In this document: one piece after another, positions 44,331 to 57,330 of the stretch
Position numbering within the stretch: the stretch's first letter is position 1
Layout: each line of letters begins with the position of its first letter
NCBI GenBank assembly: GCA_036873135.1
Contig: JAPTYO010000008.1
Location: forward strand, 33,754,761-33,818,760
Direction of reading: 5' to 3'
Length of the DNA: 64,000 nucleotides
From: Clarkia xantiana subsp. parviflora
Lineage: Eukaryota; Streptophyta; Magnoliopsida; Myrtales; Onagraceae
Notes under the pieces: generated by a model
What the model was told of the DNA's origin: nothing
Seen by the model: the letters and a program-made list of their open reading frames with translations, nothing else
Database searches by the model: none
Program-made: the position numbers and the translations under genes

Positions 44331-45060
44331 CAACTTATTGACTTTAATGGCTTTCATTCAGGCGATCTCTCTCATTTATTATTTTCTTCCATTTCTCCAC
44401 TTAAGGTCTTTCCAATGCATGTCACTTTCGATAGAGTGATGCGATCACTTCCAAATGAGATACTTCTTTGGAGAAGTTTGATGCCTTTGACTTTCGTCTA
44501 GGCTTGATCATCCCGTCTTTGAGTCTTAATATTTCTCCCACTCGGAATAATGCCTCTTATCAGAGCATTTCTTCCAATTGGGATCAATTCTCCCACTCAA
44601 GATGATGCTTCTCATCGGAGCATCACTTCTATTAGGTACAAAAGGAGTGCTTTAACCATAATCGACAACTTTCCTTGTACGACTTCTTGGTCTTAGAATT
44701 TTACTTCCAAGATGAATTCCTTGACCACTAGGATCTGGAACCAAGTTTGTCGGATCACTCCCACTGGGAAAAATGGGTAGTATAGGTAGTTGTGGTATCC
44801 TCGGTTTAGCATTACGATAATCAGGTTCCACTTGATTCGTCCAAACAACAACAGTGATTACTTGTGGTAGGTGATTAGACCTCCCAATGGATTTATTATG
44901 AAAATGTTCCCATTATCATTTACCATGTCACTCACTTGAGTTGCTGGTTCAAATCTCTCCCACTCGAATTAAGTGGGACCTGATGTCAGTAATATCCTCT
45001 TCTGTCTGATTAAGACTCATGTTAATGCATCGGAAAATTCATCCTCAAGTATGTAATGTC
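44331..45060. other. E spacer, part nearest RT
   Basis: Non-coding, homologous (inverted) to about 49740-50450 of F. It contains repeats of CTCCCACTCGGAATAATG and CTTCTCATCGGAGCAT type. ACATG at 45061-45065 is the F target duplication. Confidence 0.6.
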
Positions 45061-45065
45061 ACATG

Positions 45066-45646
45066 TGTAAGCATATGGTGATGGGCGCTGTAATTGGTAG
45101 CCCATAATATATATAGTTTACCTAATGAACTTGGGTAAATGTCACATTAGGGTAATTGGGCTAGACCCAAATCCCAATCGACATGGGAGGCCCAAAATTG
45201 GGCCTCCCCAATTACATAGGTCGGCCGAAATATTTACATAGTCCACTTTACTCCTCCTATAAATAAGAGGTGTTAGAGAAATTTTAGGGTTGATCATAAT
45301 TCCTCACAATAGAGTTTTAGAGAGAAAAACCCTCCTCCCACACTTAGGGGTTCGGCCGAAACATACAAGTCGCCAAGGGTGTGCCAAATTGCTTTCAAGC
45401 AAACTCTCCAGAGATCTGTCCCCGTGCCAAGAATCGATCAGAGGCTTTGCTGTGGAGCTGCACCACGTAGGGCTTCTCTAACAAGAATCTCTACGGGTCC
45501 CGTCCGGAGGATCGCGAACTCCCTCGAGCAAGGATCTTTGAATACGGTTACTTTTGAGGTATGTGTAAACTTTCCGCTGCTTAATTGATATTACTGGCAC
45601 ATACCATGTTTATGTTTCCGTAGTGATTACTCCCCGTGATCTAACA
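45066..45646 (+). repeat. F 5' LTR
   Basis: 581 bp with an 18-bp deletion relative to the 3' LTR around 45240; TATA box TATAAATA at 45258-45265. Confidence 0.88.
45258..45265 (+). promoter_or_regulatory. TATA box in F LTR
   Basis: TATAAATA followed by AGAGGTGTTAG. The same box is at 52861-52868 and, inverted, in both E LTRs (41581-41588, 57715-57722). Confidence 0.6.
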
Positions 45647-45660
45647 GTGGTATCAGAGCC

Positions 45661-47706
45661 TGTGTTAGGAGTTCATGATTTTGATAAATTGGTGTTCTTG
45701 GAGTTTTAAAATTTTCGTACTGAATTTTTAAAAGGGAATTTAAAATTTTGAATTTTTAAGTTCAAGGGTGGTCCGAAATTTTCTGTTCTTGGTTAAATTG
45801 ATGTTCATGATCTTCAAGAAAAAGGTGATATTTATTAAAATAAAACTTTGGATTGTAATTAAAATTTGATCTTAAAATTTGACCACTTGTTCCTAAATTG
45901 TGTTAGTGCCGAATTTTTGAGTAAAATTACAAGGTAAAATTTTTAAGTTTCTTGAACAAAAGGGGTAAATTTCGGCAAACACATATTGTTTACCATATTT
46001 TAATTTTTAATTAAGGTAACAATATATCTATAATTAGGAATAGTAGGATAGATTCACAATAATATATAGCAATATATATATCACTATCAATATATCTAAA
46101 TATTTAAATAGGGTTAAAGATATTCTTGATAGATTTAGTTACCTAAAAGATTGAGAAAATATATTGTCAGTTATTTGTTTCCCTATTAAAGATATTGACA
46201 ATAAATAAAATATATATAATATATTGTGCCGATTTTTACATATATATATATTGTTGACTGATTTAATCTTAGAGATAGAATCTTAGCAATAAATATATAT
46301 ATTTTTTATATATAGGGCCGATATATATATATATACTGGAAATTATTTTATATAATTAATGTTACTTGGTGGTCAAGTTAAATAAATTTGGACTTTAAAA
46401 CCCTACTTGGGCCACAAGTAAACATTTCGGCCCATCCTTTAAAAATTTAATTATTGGGCCGGTCCAATATATTAAACTGGGACGAAATAAAACCGAACCG
46501 GATTTTCTCAATCAGTTCGACCTATTCGGGTCGGGTCGGACCGAGGTAATTAAGTGGATCTAACCTAACCGGTTTTTAGTGTTGAACCGAATCGAACCCT
46601 ATTTTATTTGACCTGTTCGGACCGGATCATATTTTAAAATTAAAATCGGACCGAACCGAAACGGATTTTGCCGGACCGAGCCGAATTTTCCGGACCGAAC
46701 CGGATTTTCTGAACCGGACCAAAATGGACTGAAATTGACTGAACCGATCAATGTTTTCTAAACCGAATTCAAGTCAATTAAAATAGGGAGGTCAGGTTTT
46801 AAAATCCAAATGTTTTTTAACCTCGAAATGGACTACACAGTGCTCATAGGGTTACTAACCTTTATGCCTTAATTCGATTATGGGGATGGATCTCGGAGAT
46901 ACATGTTTTTGGGACTGGATTAATTAGAGGGCTGAATTGTAATTGTTTATTATTCAATGTACATTTATGCATGATTAGAATTGTTGTCTTGACTAAGTCA
47001 AGCTAGCTGGATATTGCATGTTGTGGGCGGAGCCCTGGTTAAATATATGGAATGCACACTAGGATTGACATGCTGTGATGGTTGGAAATGCCTAGGATTC
47101 ATGTCTAGAAGTTTACGTAATTGAATATAAGCATGAATTGCAAATCAGCCCCTAATGTTTAAAATTATTTTAAAACTGAAAACCAGTCGCCAAATATGTA
47201 TGATTGATGTGAATGTTACATGTTTGACACGTATGCTAGAATGTTGAGTATGAGGTTACATTTGATAATTTACTTGTAAGTAGAATTATGAATGCAAGCA
47301 TGAGTTCCTCGGAACATTAGACGCATGATACGTAAGCATGTGTGTGTGTGGTATGATGAATGTTACCGGCATATGATAATTTACATGGGTAGTAGAATTA
47401 TGTATGCATTAGTGAATTCATCGGAATGATTTTCCAAAACAAAAAGGGCCTTGGGAAAGCCAAGATCGGGTATGCTTATTTTAAAATTCCAGTTCCGGTA
47501 ATTTGCGATTAAAACTGTTTTAAGAGACTAATCTATTAGATAGAAGACGGTGATAGCGTGAACTCTTTCACAGCCATCTTCCATTGGTTTACTGGTGGTC
47601 GGTTGGTTTAGATGACTGAGGAATCATTATCTATCGGATTCCATCTTAATAGATATCTGATGTATGCAATTCTTTCTCAAAAAAAATTTGTCTCCCTGAT
47701 TCTTGC
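45661..47706. other. Long untranslated leader of F
   Basis: 2.05 kb, AT-rich, with TATATA-rich blocks (46020-46340) and a region of CGGACCGAACCGG-type repeats (46460-46760). It is homologous, inverted, to 55250-57317 of E. No gene seen. Confidence 0.65.
46470..46765. repeat. Short CGGACCGAACC repeats in F leader
   Basis: Many imperfect repeats of ACCGAACCGGATTTT and relatives; the inverted counterpart in E is at 56195-56460 (GGTTCGGTCCGGTT). Confidence 0.65.
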
Positions 47707-48612
47707 ATGATCATCGATGTGTTAGTCATGGTTGCGATAAGCAATGTAATCTCCCAAACGAATAAGGGGGTGAGATTGAACAGCAACAATTATAAGATCT
47801 GGAATAAGCACGCAATGATGGTAATCACAAAAATGAGAGGTTTGGAGAATCTGACTACGAAGAAAGTCAGACCGGAGGGAGACCTCACGGACGAACTGAA
47901 GAAGTTCCATGATGAATGGGATGCAAAGGACCAGGAAATTTGTTCCGCTTTATTGTCACTGCTTGAGGATTACATACTCTATGGATATGATCACTATGAG
48001 TCTGCCATGGACTTATGGAACGGTCGTAAGGCAGGGTTTGGTGATTACACCACAGCTCAGAAGTGATCTTTAAACATCGCTTTAGACTCATACAAGATGA
48101 ATCCAAAGCACAAAATGAAGGAGCATATAAGAAATATGTCTAACATGCTCACTGAACTTAAGAAGGCAGGAGAAATCCTGACTGACGAACAGAAGGTCCA
48201 ATGCGTAATTCGATATTTTTCTGACTCTTGGAATAGCATGAAAATGCACCTTACCCATGCCACTCAACTCGATGACCTCGAGAAAGTGCGAGTTCATCTC
48301 GAGCTGGAAGAGGATCGCCTCAAGGCTGAAAAGCCAATAGCAGAAATGCATCTTGCATCCTCGAACCCAGCTGAGCAAAAGAGTAAGCGCAAGAATAAAG
48401 GCAAGGGACTTCAGTTTAAGGCTAATAAACATTTAGCTCCAAAACCTCAAAATGAGTTCAAGCGAAAGCAATTCATAGGCAAGAAAAGGCAGGCAAAACA
48501 GACACGTAAGGAGGAAACTCGAACGTGTTTTAGGTGTGGCGTGAAAGGACACATTGCTATTGCCTGCACAAACCCTCCCAAGGTACGTGCTGAACCTCAT
48601 AAGTTCTTCTAG
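47707..48612 (+). pseudogene. Copia gag with one stop (F)
   Basis: The 301-codon frame starts MIIDVLVMVAISNVISQTNK and continues RLNSNNYKIWNKHAMMVI, the UBN2-type gag start. A TGA at 48064-48066 (an Arg codon in E) is the only break. SNMLTELKKAGEILTDEQKV and a basic tail lead to the zinc knuckle CFRCGVKGHIAIAC, a complete CX2CX4HX4C. Gag would coat the element RNA in cytoplasmic particles. The frame stops 20 codons after the knuckle, without a protease. Confidence 0.85.
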
Positions 48613-50449
48613 GACTCCTCTTACTCGAGAGTAATTCAATTTATCTTTATTGATTACAGAACCGAGAAGGAGAACAAGCACAAACCTGAGGAACTTGCCC
48701 CGAAGATATAAAGATTGAATGAAAGACTTTATCTTTATTTGCTTTGCTGAACGAACCTCTTCTTGATTTTCAGAATAAGATACATGATGATAATAATGTT
48801 CCTTGAAATAAAGAAACATTTGTTATGAGCATATGACAAATGCTCAATCATAGTATTGATTATCATTCCTCAATCTATTCGATCCTTTTATTAGTTGTTT
48901 GACGCATTGGTTAAATCTTATTTATTATTACTCCATTGAACGAAATAAACTGTAATGATGATCATGTTTGAAACCGATTGGATTAAATTGAATTAAATTC
49001 AGAAATGAAACGATTTATCAAGGGTTTCACCCCAGAGTAAATTACGCCTTGCGCAAGTGGACCTCGATAGAAGGAACACATCATTTTCATAAAATGAATT
49101 TAACAATGAAGTGTTTGAATAATGATGTGCTGAATTTTTGTTTGCATTCCTTCGTAAAAACTTATTGATAACATTTACATCGGTAAGAAGTAGCCTTCAT
49201 AAGCTACCACGACCTTGTAAAAGTATCAGCTGACGCACAAGGTGAAAACCTAAAACGCTCAGTTCAGAGATGGGATAAAATCTTTGAGATAAGTTAGCAA
49301 ACGAGGAAGGATGAAGTCGGTTAAACGATTTTCCTTCAATAAGCCTTGAACGAAAATTCGGGCTAGGCATTCAAGTTAAAAGACGCACTTCAAGAAGCAC
49401 AGTTTGTATAATGTTGAAGTCATCATATCAAAGGTTCCCTATGGGATGATGAAGATGATTCACATAAACGTAAAATTGTGTTCCATTAATATCGGTAAGG
49501 TACGTCGCCATTAAAGCTGAAAGGTTATAATGAGTTAAATCTTATCACAATGCGACACTAATATGCACATAAAACACGTATTTAGGACAAGAGTACGTCA
49601 ATTACTCTTAGAAAATACCTATTTACAGCTTCAATTGTAAAAAAGGTGTCGTGATCGAACATGAGACATTATATCACCAAGAGGGCGAATTTTCCAAATG
49701 CATGATCAGTTTCAATCGACATAGTCGTGATCAAAACGGAGCAGAAAAGCGATGACAATCAGGTACCACTTAATTCGAGTGGGAGAGATTTGAACCAGCA
49801 ACTCAAGTGAATGACATGGTAAATGAGAATGAGAACATTTTCATAATAAATCCAGTGGGAGGAATAAACCTTACCACGCGTAATCACTGTCGTTGTTAGG
49901 ATGAATCAAGTCGAACCTGATGGTCACCTTTGCTGAACCAGGAATGACGCGACTACCTATATAACCCATTGTTTCCAGTGGGAGTGATCCAACCATACTT
50001 GGTTCCAGATCCTAGTGATCAGGGGATGCATCTCGAAAGTAATACCCCGAGATCAAGAGGTTGTAATAGGAAAGTTATAGGTCAAGGTTCTAGCTCTGCT
50101 GTTGTTCCCAACAGAGACGATGCTCCGATAAGAAGCATTGTTCCGAGTGGGAGGATTATTTTCAATGGAAATGATGCTACGATAAGAAGCGTCATTCCGA
50201 GTGGGAGAAAAGATCAGACTAATAGGTGGGACTCACAATGCCTAGAAAGGCAAGTATCCCATTGAGCAAGGTGAAAACCCCGCTCGAACTGTTGGCAAGC
50301 ATTGGAAGGACCTCAAGTGAAGAAATGGAAATAAATAATAAATGAGAGAGATCGCCTAAATGAAAGCCATTTTAGTCTATAGTTGATTTACCTGCTATAA
50401 ACACAGGGGCATAAGGATAAGGTGAGGCCTGAAAGAAGGCTCGCCGCTG
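48613..50449. other. F spacer in place of protease-integrase
   Basis: 1.84 kb, AT-rich, with no protease DSG or integrase HHCC/DDE motif in any frame. Its counterpart in E spans 53256-54329 and 44331-45060. Near 50110-50215 there are repeats of GATGCTACGATAAGAAGC and TTCCGAGTGGGAG. Confidence 0.7.
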
Positions 50450-51834
50450 ATGGAAAAAGGCCGAACAACTCGACTTATTGCGAAAGGACTTACCCAATTC
50501 ACGGAGTGGACTTAGATAAGAGAAACTCACAGACTGTGCGTAAAACCACGGCTAGGGCCATTAATGGTCCTGGTCGCAAGTCTCGATCCCGAGCTGCACC
50601 AAATGGATGTTAGGACCGCATTCCTCCATGAGAACCTGGAGGAAGAGATCTACATGGAGTAACCGGAGGGTTTCATTACTCCTGGTAACGAACGTAAAGT
50701 TTGTAAACTCCAAAGGTCTATCTACGGTCTTAAACAGTCGTCTCAGCAATGGTACCGCATATTCCACGAGGAAATCGTAGGGAATGGATTCGTGAATCTT
50801 CACGAGGATCCATGCGTGTATTATAAGACCTCCAGGTCCAAATATGTCATCTTAACCTTATACGTGGATGACATATTCATTGCTGCAAACGACATGAGTT
50901 TCATGAACAAGTCAAAGTCCTGGTTAGCATCTATATTTGAGATGAAAGACATGGGAGAGGCCACGTATATCTTAAGCATTAAAATTGCTAGAGATAGGGC
51001 TACCCGGAAATTGTGTCTGTCTCAAGAAGCCCATATCAACAAGCTGTTGAAAGGTTCAAATTACAGGATGCAAAACCCGTGAATACGCTGGTGGTATTTG
51101 GGTGCGCACTGTCAAAATGTGACGGCCCCAAGAACTTGGCGGAGCGCAAACAGATGAATGGTGCAGAATATTTAAGCATGGTTGGTAGTTTGATGTACGC
51201 CATGCAATGCACCCGTCCAAATATCTGTTACGCTGTGGGCCTAGTAGCACGTTTCCAATCAGATCCTAGCTATCAACATTTAAAGATTGTAAAGCGAATA
51301 ATTCTTTATCTGAAAGGTACTGCTGACTATGCTCTGTGCTATGAGGGCGGGAAGTTAGACTTGACCTATTACAGTGACGCCGACCATGGTGGCGATCCGG
51401 ATGATCGTAAGTCTACCACAGGAGGAGTGTTCCTCCTTGCTAAAGCTGCCATTTCATGGACGAGCAAGAAGCAAACATGTGTCGCGCTGTCAACGATGGA
51501 ATCGGAATTCGTAGCTCTCTCTAAGAATTCACAGGAAGCAGTCTGGCTGAAAAGGCTTCTTACTGCGCTGCTTAATGGTGACGTCGAGAGTAAACCTGTG
51601 AAGGTGTTCTCTGACAGTCAGGCAGCCATTGCGGCAGTTAAGAATCTGAAGTACCATAGTAGGACCAAACACATTGATGTGAAATATTTTTATGCTAAAT
51701 CGATGGTAATAGACAATATAATAACTATAGAATACTTGTCCACTGATAATATGATTGCGGACTCATTTACTAAGCCACTACGCAGGGAGATATTCGAAAA
51801 GCATGTAAAACTGCTTGAATTGCGTAGGGTTTAG
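50450..51834 (+). pseudogene. Copia RT-RNase H (F)
   Basis: Frame one (about 50567-51082) reads LHQMDVRTAFLHENLEEEIY, a TAA (50660-50662), RSIYGLKQSSQQWY and LTLYVDDIFIAAND with the YVDD active site intact at 50861-50872. A frameshift near 51060 leads to the second frame: SMVGSLMYAMQCTRPNICYA, YYSDADHGGDPDDRKSTTGG, CVALSTMESEFVALS, SDSQAAIAAVKNLKYHSRTK and FTKPLRREIFEKHVKLLELR, i.e. a full RNase H to the terminal stop at 51832-51834. Only the N-terminal RT part is blurred. It is the best-preserved RT in the window. Confidence 0.88.
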
Positions 51835-52651
51835 AAATGGCATGTATCTGTGATAGCATTTTGATATTAGAAAGTTACATTTTGTAAGCGAAAGAATTGC
51901 AACCGAGTTTATGATCAATCGACGTCATAATGTTTTGATTACATCAGATTTACGGTCTATAAACTAAGTCGTAGGAGGACGCAATCATCTGCCAAACTAT
52001 GTCGAGTGTGGGCCTTACCTAGTTACACAGGTACAGTCGTCTTGTGGTGGAGGGAGGCCTCAACTAAACAAGACTGGCTAAGAGTCAAGGGGATAAACCT
52101 GATTAAGTGAGACGATTATCTAGTTTCGAAGTAACTCGGTTTGATCTTCGTTTCGCATATCGCTGTGATGAACTTTGTTCGTCATTTAACCACATTCTGG
52201 GCCAGATGAGAATCTGTAATAGCATGATTGACATATCCCTTTTCCTGTCAACCCCAAAAGGTTCAGGTATGCTATCAACGCGTGCTTCAGACTACGCGTG
52301 CCACGTCCTGTCAACCCCAAAAGGTTCAGGTATGCTATCAATGCCTTGGAGAAGTGTTTCTAAGTGGAAACTAGGCAAATGGAGAATTATCAGTTGACCT
52401 AGGATACAGCGCGGCACAATATATAAATGTTGTTTATAACATGTTGATTAAATAAAAGGGAATCAACGATCCGCGGGCGCTACAATACTCTTAACAGATG
52501 AGTAGCACGATGCCCTTCGTATCCGCCGGTCGCACAGCAAACCTCGTATGAACTATTCGGAAGCATGGAGTAGATCAAAGGGGAGAAATGTTGATGCGGA
52601 TTTGGAAAACAATACATTAACATGCACCCTCCCATTCCAGCAAGTGGGTGC
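51835..52651. other. F 3' untranslated region
   Basis: Non-coding. GTCAACCCCAAAAGGTTCAGG occurs twice (about 52248 and 52309), a small direct repeat of 60 bp. The polypurine tract is at its end. Confidence 0.6.
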
Positions 52652-53250
52652 TGTAAGCATATAGTGATGGGCGCCGTAATTGGTAGCCCATAATATGTAT
52701 AGTTTACCTAATGAACTTGGGTAAATGTCACATTAGGGTAATTGGGAATGACCCAAATCCCAATTGACATGGGAGGCCCAAAATTGGGCCTCACCAATTA
52801 CATAGGCCGGCCGAAATATTTAGGTGGGGTAAAGTGGACTTTTGTTCACTTTACTCCTCCTATAAATAAGATGTGTTAGGAAAATTTTAGGGTTAATCAT
52901 AATTCCCTCACAAGAGAGTTTTAGAGAGAAAACCCCTCCTCCCACACCTAGGGGTTCGGCCGAAACATACAAGTCACCAAGGGTGTGCCAAATTGCTTTC
53001 GAGCAAACTCTCCAGAGATCTGTCCCCGTGCCAAGAATCGATCAGAGGCTTTGCTGTGGAGCTGCACCACGTAGGGATTCTCTAACAAGAATCTCTACGG
53101 GTCCCGTCCGGAGGATCACGAACTCCCTCGAGCAAGGATCTTGGAATACGGTTACTTTTGAGGTATGTGTAAACTTTCCGCTGCGTAATTGATATTACTG
53201 GCACATACCATGTTTATGTTTCCGTAATGATTACTCCCCGTAATCTAACA
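52652..53250 (+). repeat. F 3' LTR
   Basis: 599 bp, TGTAAGCATATAG to GTAATCTAACA, followed by ACATG. Confidence 0.88.
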
Positions 53251-53255
53251 ACATG

Positions 53256-54329
53256 TTCGACTACGGTACCATGTATTTTAAGCTGTAAACATGTATTTTC
53301 AAAGAGTAGTTACATACTCTCGTCCTAAATATGTGTTTAATGCGCAAATTAATTTCGCATGATGATATAGTAGCTCATTATCATTCTTCAGTTTTTATGG
53401 CGGCGTGTCTTACCGATTATAATGGAACATAGTTTTACATTAATGTGAATCATTTTCTCATCATCCCATAGGGAACGTGTGAAGAAATGACTACAACATT
53501 TATGTTTACAAACTATGCTTATAGAAGTGTGTCATTTGATTTGAATGCTTAGCCTGACTTATCGTTCAAGGGGTACGAAAGGAAAATCGTTTAGACGACT
53601 TAATCCTTCTTCGTTTGCTAACTTATTTAAGATATTTTATCCCATCTCCGAATTGAGCATTTCAGGTTTTCACCTTATGCGTCAGTTGATACTTTTATAA
53701 GGTCGTAGTAGCTTTCAAAGCCTACTTTCTACCGATGTAAGCGTTATCAATAAGTTATTTCCGAAGGAATGCAAACGAAAATTCAGAACATCATCGTTTT
53801 AAACACTTATGTATTAAACTCATACTTTGAAACGATGTGTTCCTCTTTTAAGGTCCACTTGCGCGAGGCGCAACTTACCCCAGTTTAATCTTTGGTTAAA
53901 TCGTTTCATTTCTGAATTTAATACAATTTAATCCAATCGGTTTTGCACATGATTATCATTACAGTTTATTTCATTCAATGGATTAATAATAATAAAGAAA
54001 GATATAAGCAATATACTTATAAGCAATGCATCAAACAACTAATTAAAAGGATCGAAAAGCTTGAGAAACGGTAATTTATACTTTTTTTGAGCATGGTTAC
54101 ATGCTCAAAATAAAATGTTGCCTGTATTTCAAGGAACATTATTAAGTATCTTTTAAACTGAAAAATTTAGAAGAGGTTTATTAAGCAAAGCAAATAAAGA
54201 TAAAGTCTTTCATTCAATCTTTATATCTTCGGGGCAAGTTCCTCAGGTTTGTGCTTGTTCTGCTTCTCGGTTCTGTAATCCAAAAGAATGAATTGAATTA
54301 CTCTCGAGTAAGAGGAGTCCAAGAAGAAC
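53256..54329. other. E spacer, part nearest gag
   Basis: Non-coding and AT-rich; inverted homologue of about 48640-49700 in F. Confidence 0.65.
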
Positions 54330-55237
54330 TTATGAGTTTTTCATTATTCTTCAGCACGTAGCTTGGGAGGATTGGTACAGGCATTAGCAAGGTGTCCTTT
54401 CACGCCACACATAAAACACGTTCGAGTTTCCTCTTTACGTGTCTGTTTTGCTTTGCCTTTCTTACCACCGAATTTCTTTCGCTTGAACTTCTTCTGAGGT
54501 TTCGGAGCTAGAGGCTTATCAGCCTAGACCTGGAGATTCTTTCCCTTCCTCTTGCGCGTACCCTTTTGCTCAGCTGGAAATGAGGATGCGATATGCATTT
54601 CCGCCCTAGGCTTTTCAGCCTTGAGACGATTCTCTTCCAGCACGAGATGAACTCGCACTTTCTCGAGGTTATCGAGTTGAGTGGCATGGGTAAGGTGCAT
54701 TTTCATGCTACTCCAAGAGTCAGATAAGGATCAGATCACGCATTGGACTTTCTGTTCCTCCGTCAGGATTTCTCCTGCTACCTTGAGTTCAGCAAGCATG
54801 TTAGACATGTGTCTGATATGCTCCTTCATTGTATGCTTTGGATTCTTTTTGTGTGAGTCTAAAGCGATGTTCAACGATCGCTTCTGGGCAGTGGTGTAAA
54901 CACCAAACCCTGCCTTGAGACCATCCCATAGGTCCTTGGCAGACTCATAGTGATCATACCCATAGAGTATGTCATCCTCAAGCAGTGACAGCAAGGCGGA
55001 ACGGATCTCCTGGTCCTTTGCATCCCATTCATCATGGGTTTTCTCCAGTTCAGCCGTGAGGTCTCCCTCTAGCCTGACTTTCTTCGTAGTCAGATGCTCC
55101 ATACCTCTCATTTCAGTAATTACCATTTTCGCTCGCTTATTCAAGATCTTATAGTTGTTGCTGTTCAATCTCACTCCCTTGTTCATTTGGGAGATTACAT
55201 TGCTGATCGCAGCCGTTGCTAACACTTTGATAATCAT
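54330..55237 (-). pseudogene. Copia gag (E)
   Basis: The minus-strand frame starts MIIKVLATAAISNVISQMNK and parallels F gag throughout, with two stops (after KVQCVI and KGKNLQV) in one otherwise open frame. The zinc knuckle CFMCGVKGHLANAC is complete. Where F has a stop after TTAQK, E has arginine, showing that stop is private to F. Confidence 0.83.
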
Positions 55238-55249
55238 GCAAAAATTAGG

Positions 55250-57317
55250 TCGACAATAACATTTTGAGAAAGAATTTCATACATCAGATATCTATTAAGA
55301 TTGAATCCGACAAATAATGATTCCTCAATCATCTAAACCAACTGACCACTAGTAAACCAATGGAAGATGGCTGTGAAAGAGTTCACATTACCGCCGTTTC
55401 AATCCAATAGATCAATCTTTTAAAACGGTTTTAATCGAAAATTACCGGAACGGGAATTTTAAAACAACCATACCCGATCTTGGCTTTCCCAAGGCCCTTT
55501 GTATTTTGGAAAATATTCCGATGAATTTACTCATGCATATATAATTCTACTAACCATGTAAATTATCATACGCAAGTAACATTCATCAAACAAATCACAC
55601 TCATGCTTACGCGTCATGCGTCTAATGTTCCAAGGAACTCATGCGTGCATATATAATTCTACTTCCATGTAAATTATAAAATGCAACTACATCCTCAACA
55701 GTTTAGCATACATGTCAAACATGAAAATTCCACAACAATCATACATATTTGGCGACTGGTTTTCGGTTTTAAAATAATTTTCAACATTAGGGGCTGATTT
55801 GCAATCCATGCTTATATTCAATTATGCAACATTCTAGACATGAATCCTATGCATTTACAACCATCACAGTATGTCAATCCTAGTGCGCATTCCATATATA
55901 TTAACCAGGGCTCCGCCCACAACATGCAATGTCCAGCTAGCTTGACTATGTGAAGACAACATTTCTAATCATGCATTAATATATATTGAATAATAAACAA
56001 TTGCAATTCAGCCCTCTAATTAATCCAATCCCAAAAACATGTATCTCCGAGATCCATCTCCATAATCGAAACAAGGCATAAAGGTTAGCAACCCTATGAG
56101 CACTGTGCAGTCCATTTAGAGGTTTAAAAACATTTGAATTTTAAAACTTGACCACCTTATTTTATTTAATTGACGTGAATTCGGTTTTGAAAATCATTTC
56201 GGTTCAGTCATTTTTGGTCTGGTTCGGTCCGGTTCAGAAATTCTGGTTCGGCCCGTTCCGGCAAATCCGGTTCGGTTCGGTCCGGTTTTAAATTTTAAAA
56301 TCTGGTTCGGTCCGAACCGGTCCAATAAAATAGGGTTTGGTTCGGCTCCACACACAAAACCGGCTCGGTTAGATCCACTTAATTACCCCGGTTCGACCCG
56401 ACCCGATGAGGTCGAACCGATTGAGAAAACCCGGTTCGACTTAAATTCGTCCCGGTTTAATATATTGGATCGGCCCAATAATTTAAAATTTTAAAGGTTG
56501 TGCCGAACTGTTTACTTGTGGCCCAAGTAGGGTTTTAAAGTTTAAAAATAATTAACTTATCCACCAAGTAACATTAATTATATAAAACAATTTCCAATAT
56601 TAAATATATATATATATGTATATATTTCGGCCAAATCAAGACATATATATATATATTTATTGCCAAGATTCTATATTTAAGATTAAATCAATCAACAATA
56701 TATATATGTGTGTGTAAAAATCGGCTACTATATAATATATATATATATATATATATATTGTCAATATCTTAAATTGGGTGACAAAAATAATGACAATATA
56801 TTTTCTCAATCTTTTAGGCAATAGAATCTATCAATAATATCTTTAACCCTATTAAATATTTAGATATATTGATAGTGATATATATTTCTATATATTTATG
56901 TGAATCTATGCTTATGTTCCTAATTATAGATATATTTTTACCTTAATTAAAAATTAAAATATGGTAAACAATATTCTAATGTGTGTGTGCCGAAATTTAC
57001 TTGCTTAGTGACCAAGAAATAAAAAAAATTTACCTGGAAAAACCATTAAAATTTTCGGCACAAACACCAATTAGGAACAAGTGGTCAAATTTCAAGATCA
57101 AATTTTAATAAGATCTACAATCCAATGTTTGATTTTTATAAATATTACTCTTTTCTTGAAGATCATGAACATCAAATTAACCAAGAACATCATGAAAATT
57201 TCGGTTTCATCAAGAACCCTAAAAATTGAAAATTTTAAAAATTTCTTTTAAAACTTCGGTTTTCCTATTTAAATTTCAAGAACATTAATTTATCAAAATC
57301 ATGAACTCCTAACACAT
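55250..57317. other. Long leader of E
   Basis: Inverted homologue of the F leader, 2.07 kb, with TA-rich tracts (56600-56760) and GGTTCGGTCCGG repeats (56195-56460). Confidence 0.65.
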
Positions 57318-57330
57318 GCTCTGATACCAC

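Larger units (their letters stand above)
45066..53250 (+). mobile_element. Element F: copia element nested in its own relative
   Basis: 5' LTR 45066-45646 (581 bp), 3' LTR 52652-53250 (599 bp), primer site TGGTATCAGAGC at 45648-45659, polypurine tract GCAAGTGGGTGC before the 3' LTR. The flanks are a perfect ACATG (45061-45065, 53251-53255). Gag is at 47707-48612 and RT-RNase H at 50450-51834. The family is that of E and H, but F lies opposite to E. Like E it has non-coding DNA in place of protease-integrase. Confidence 0.9.
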
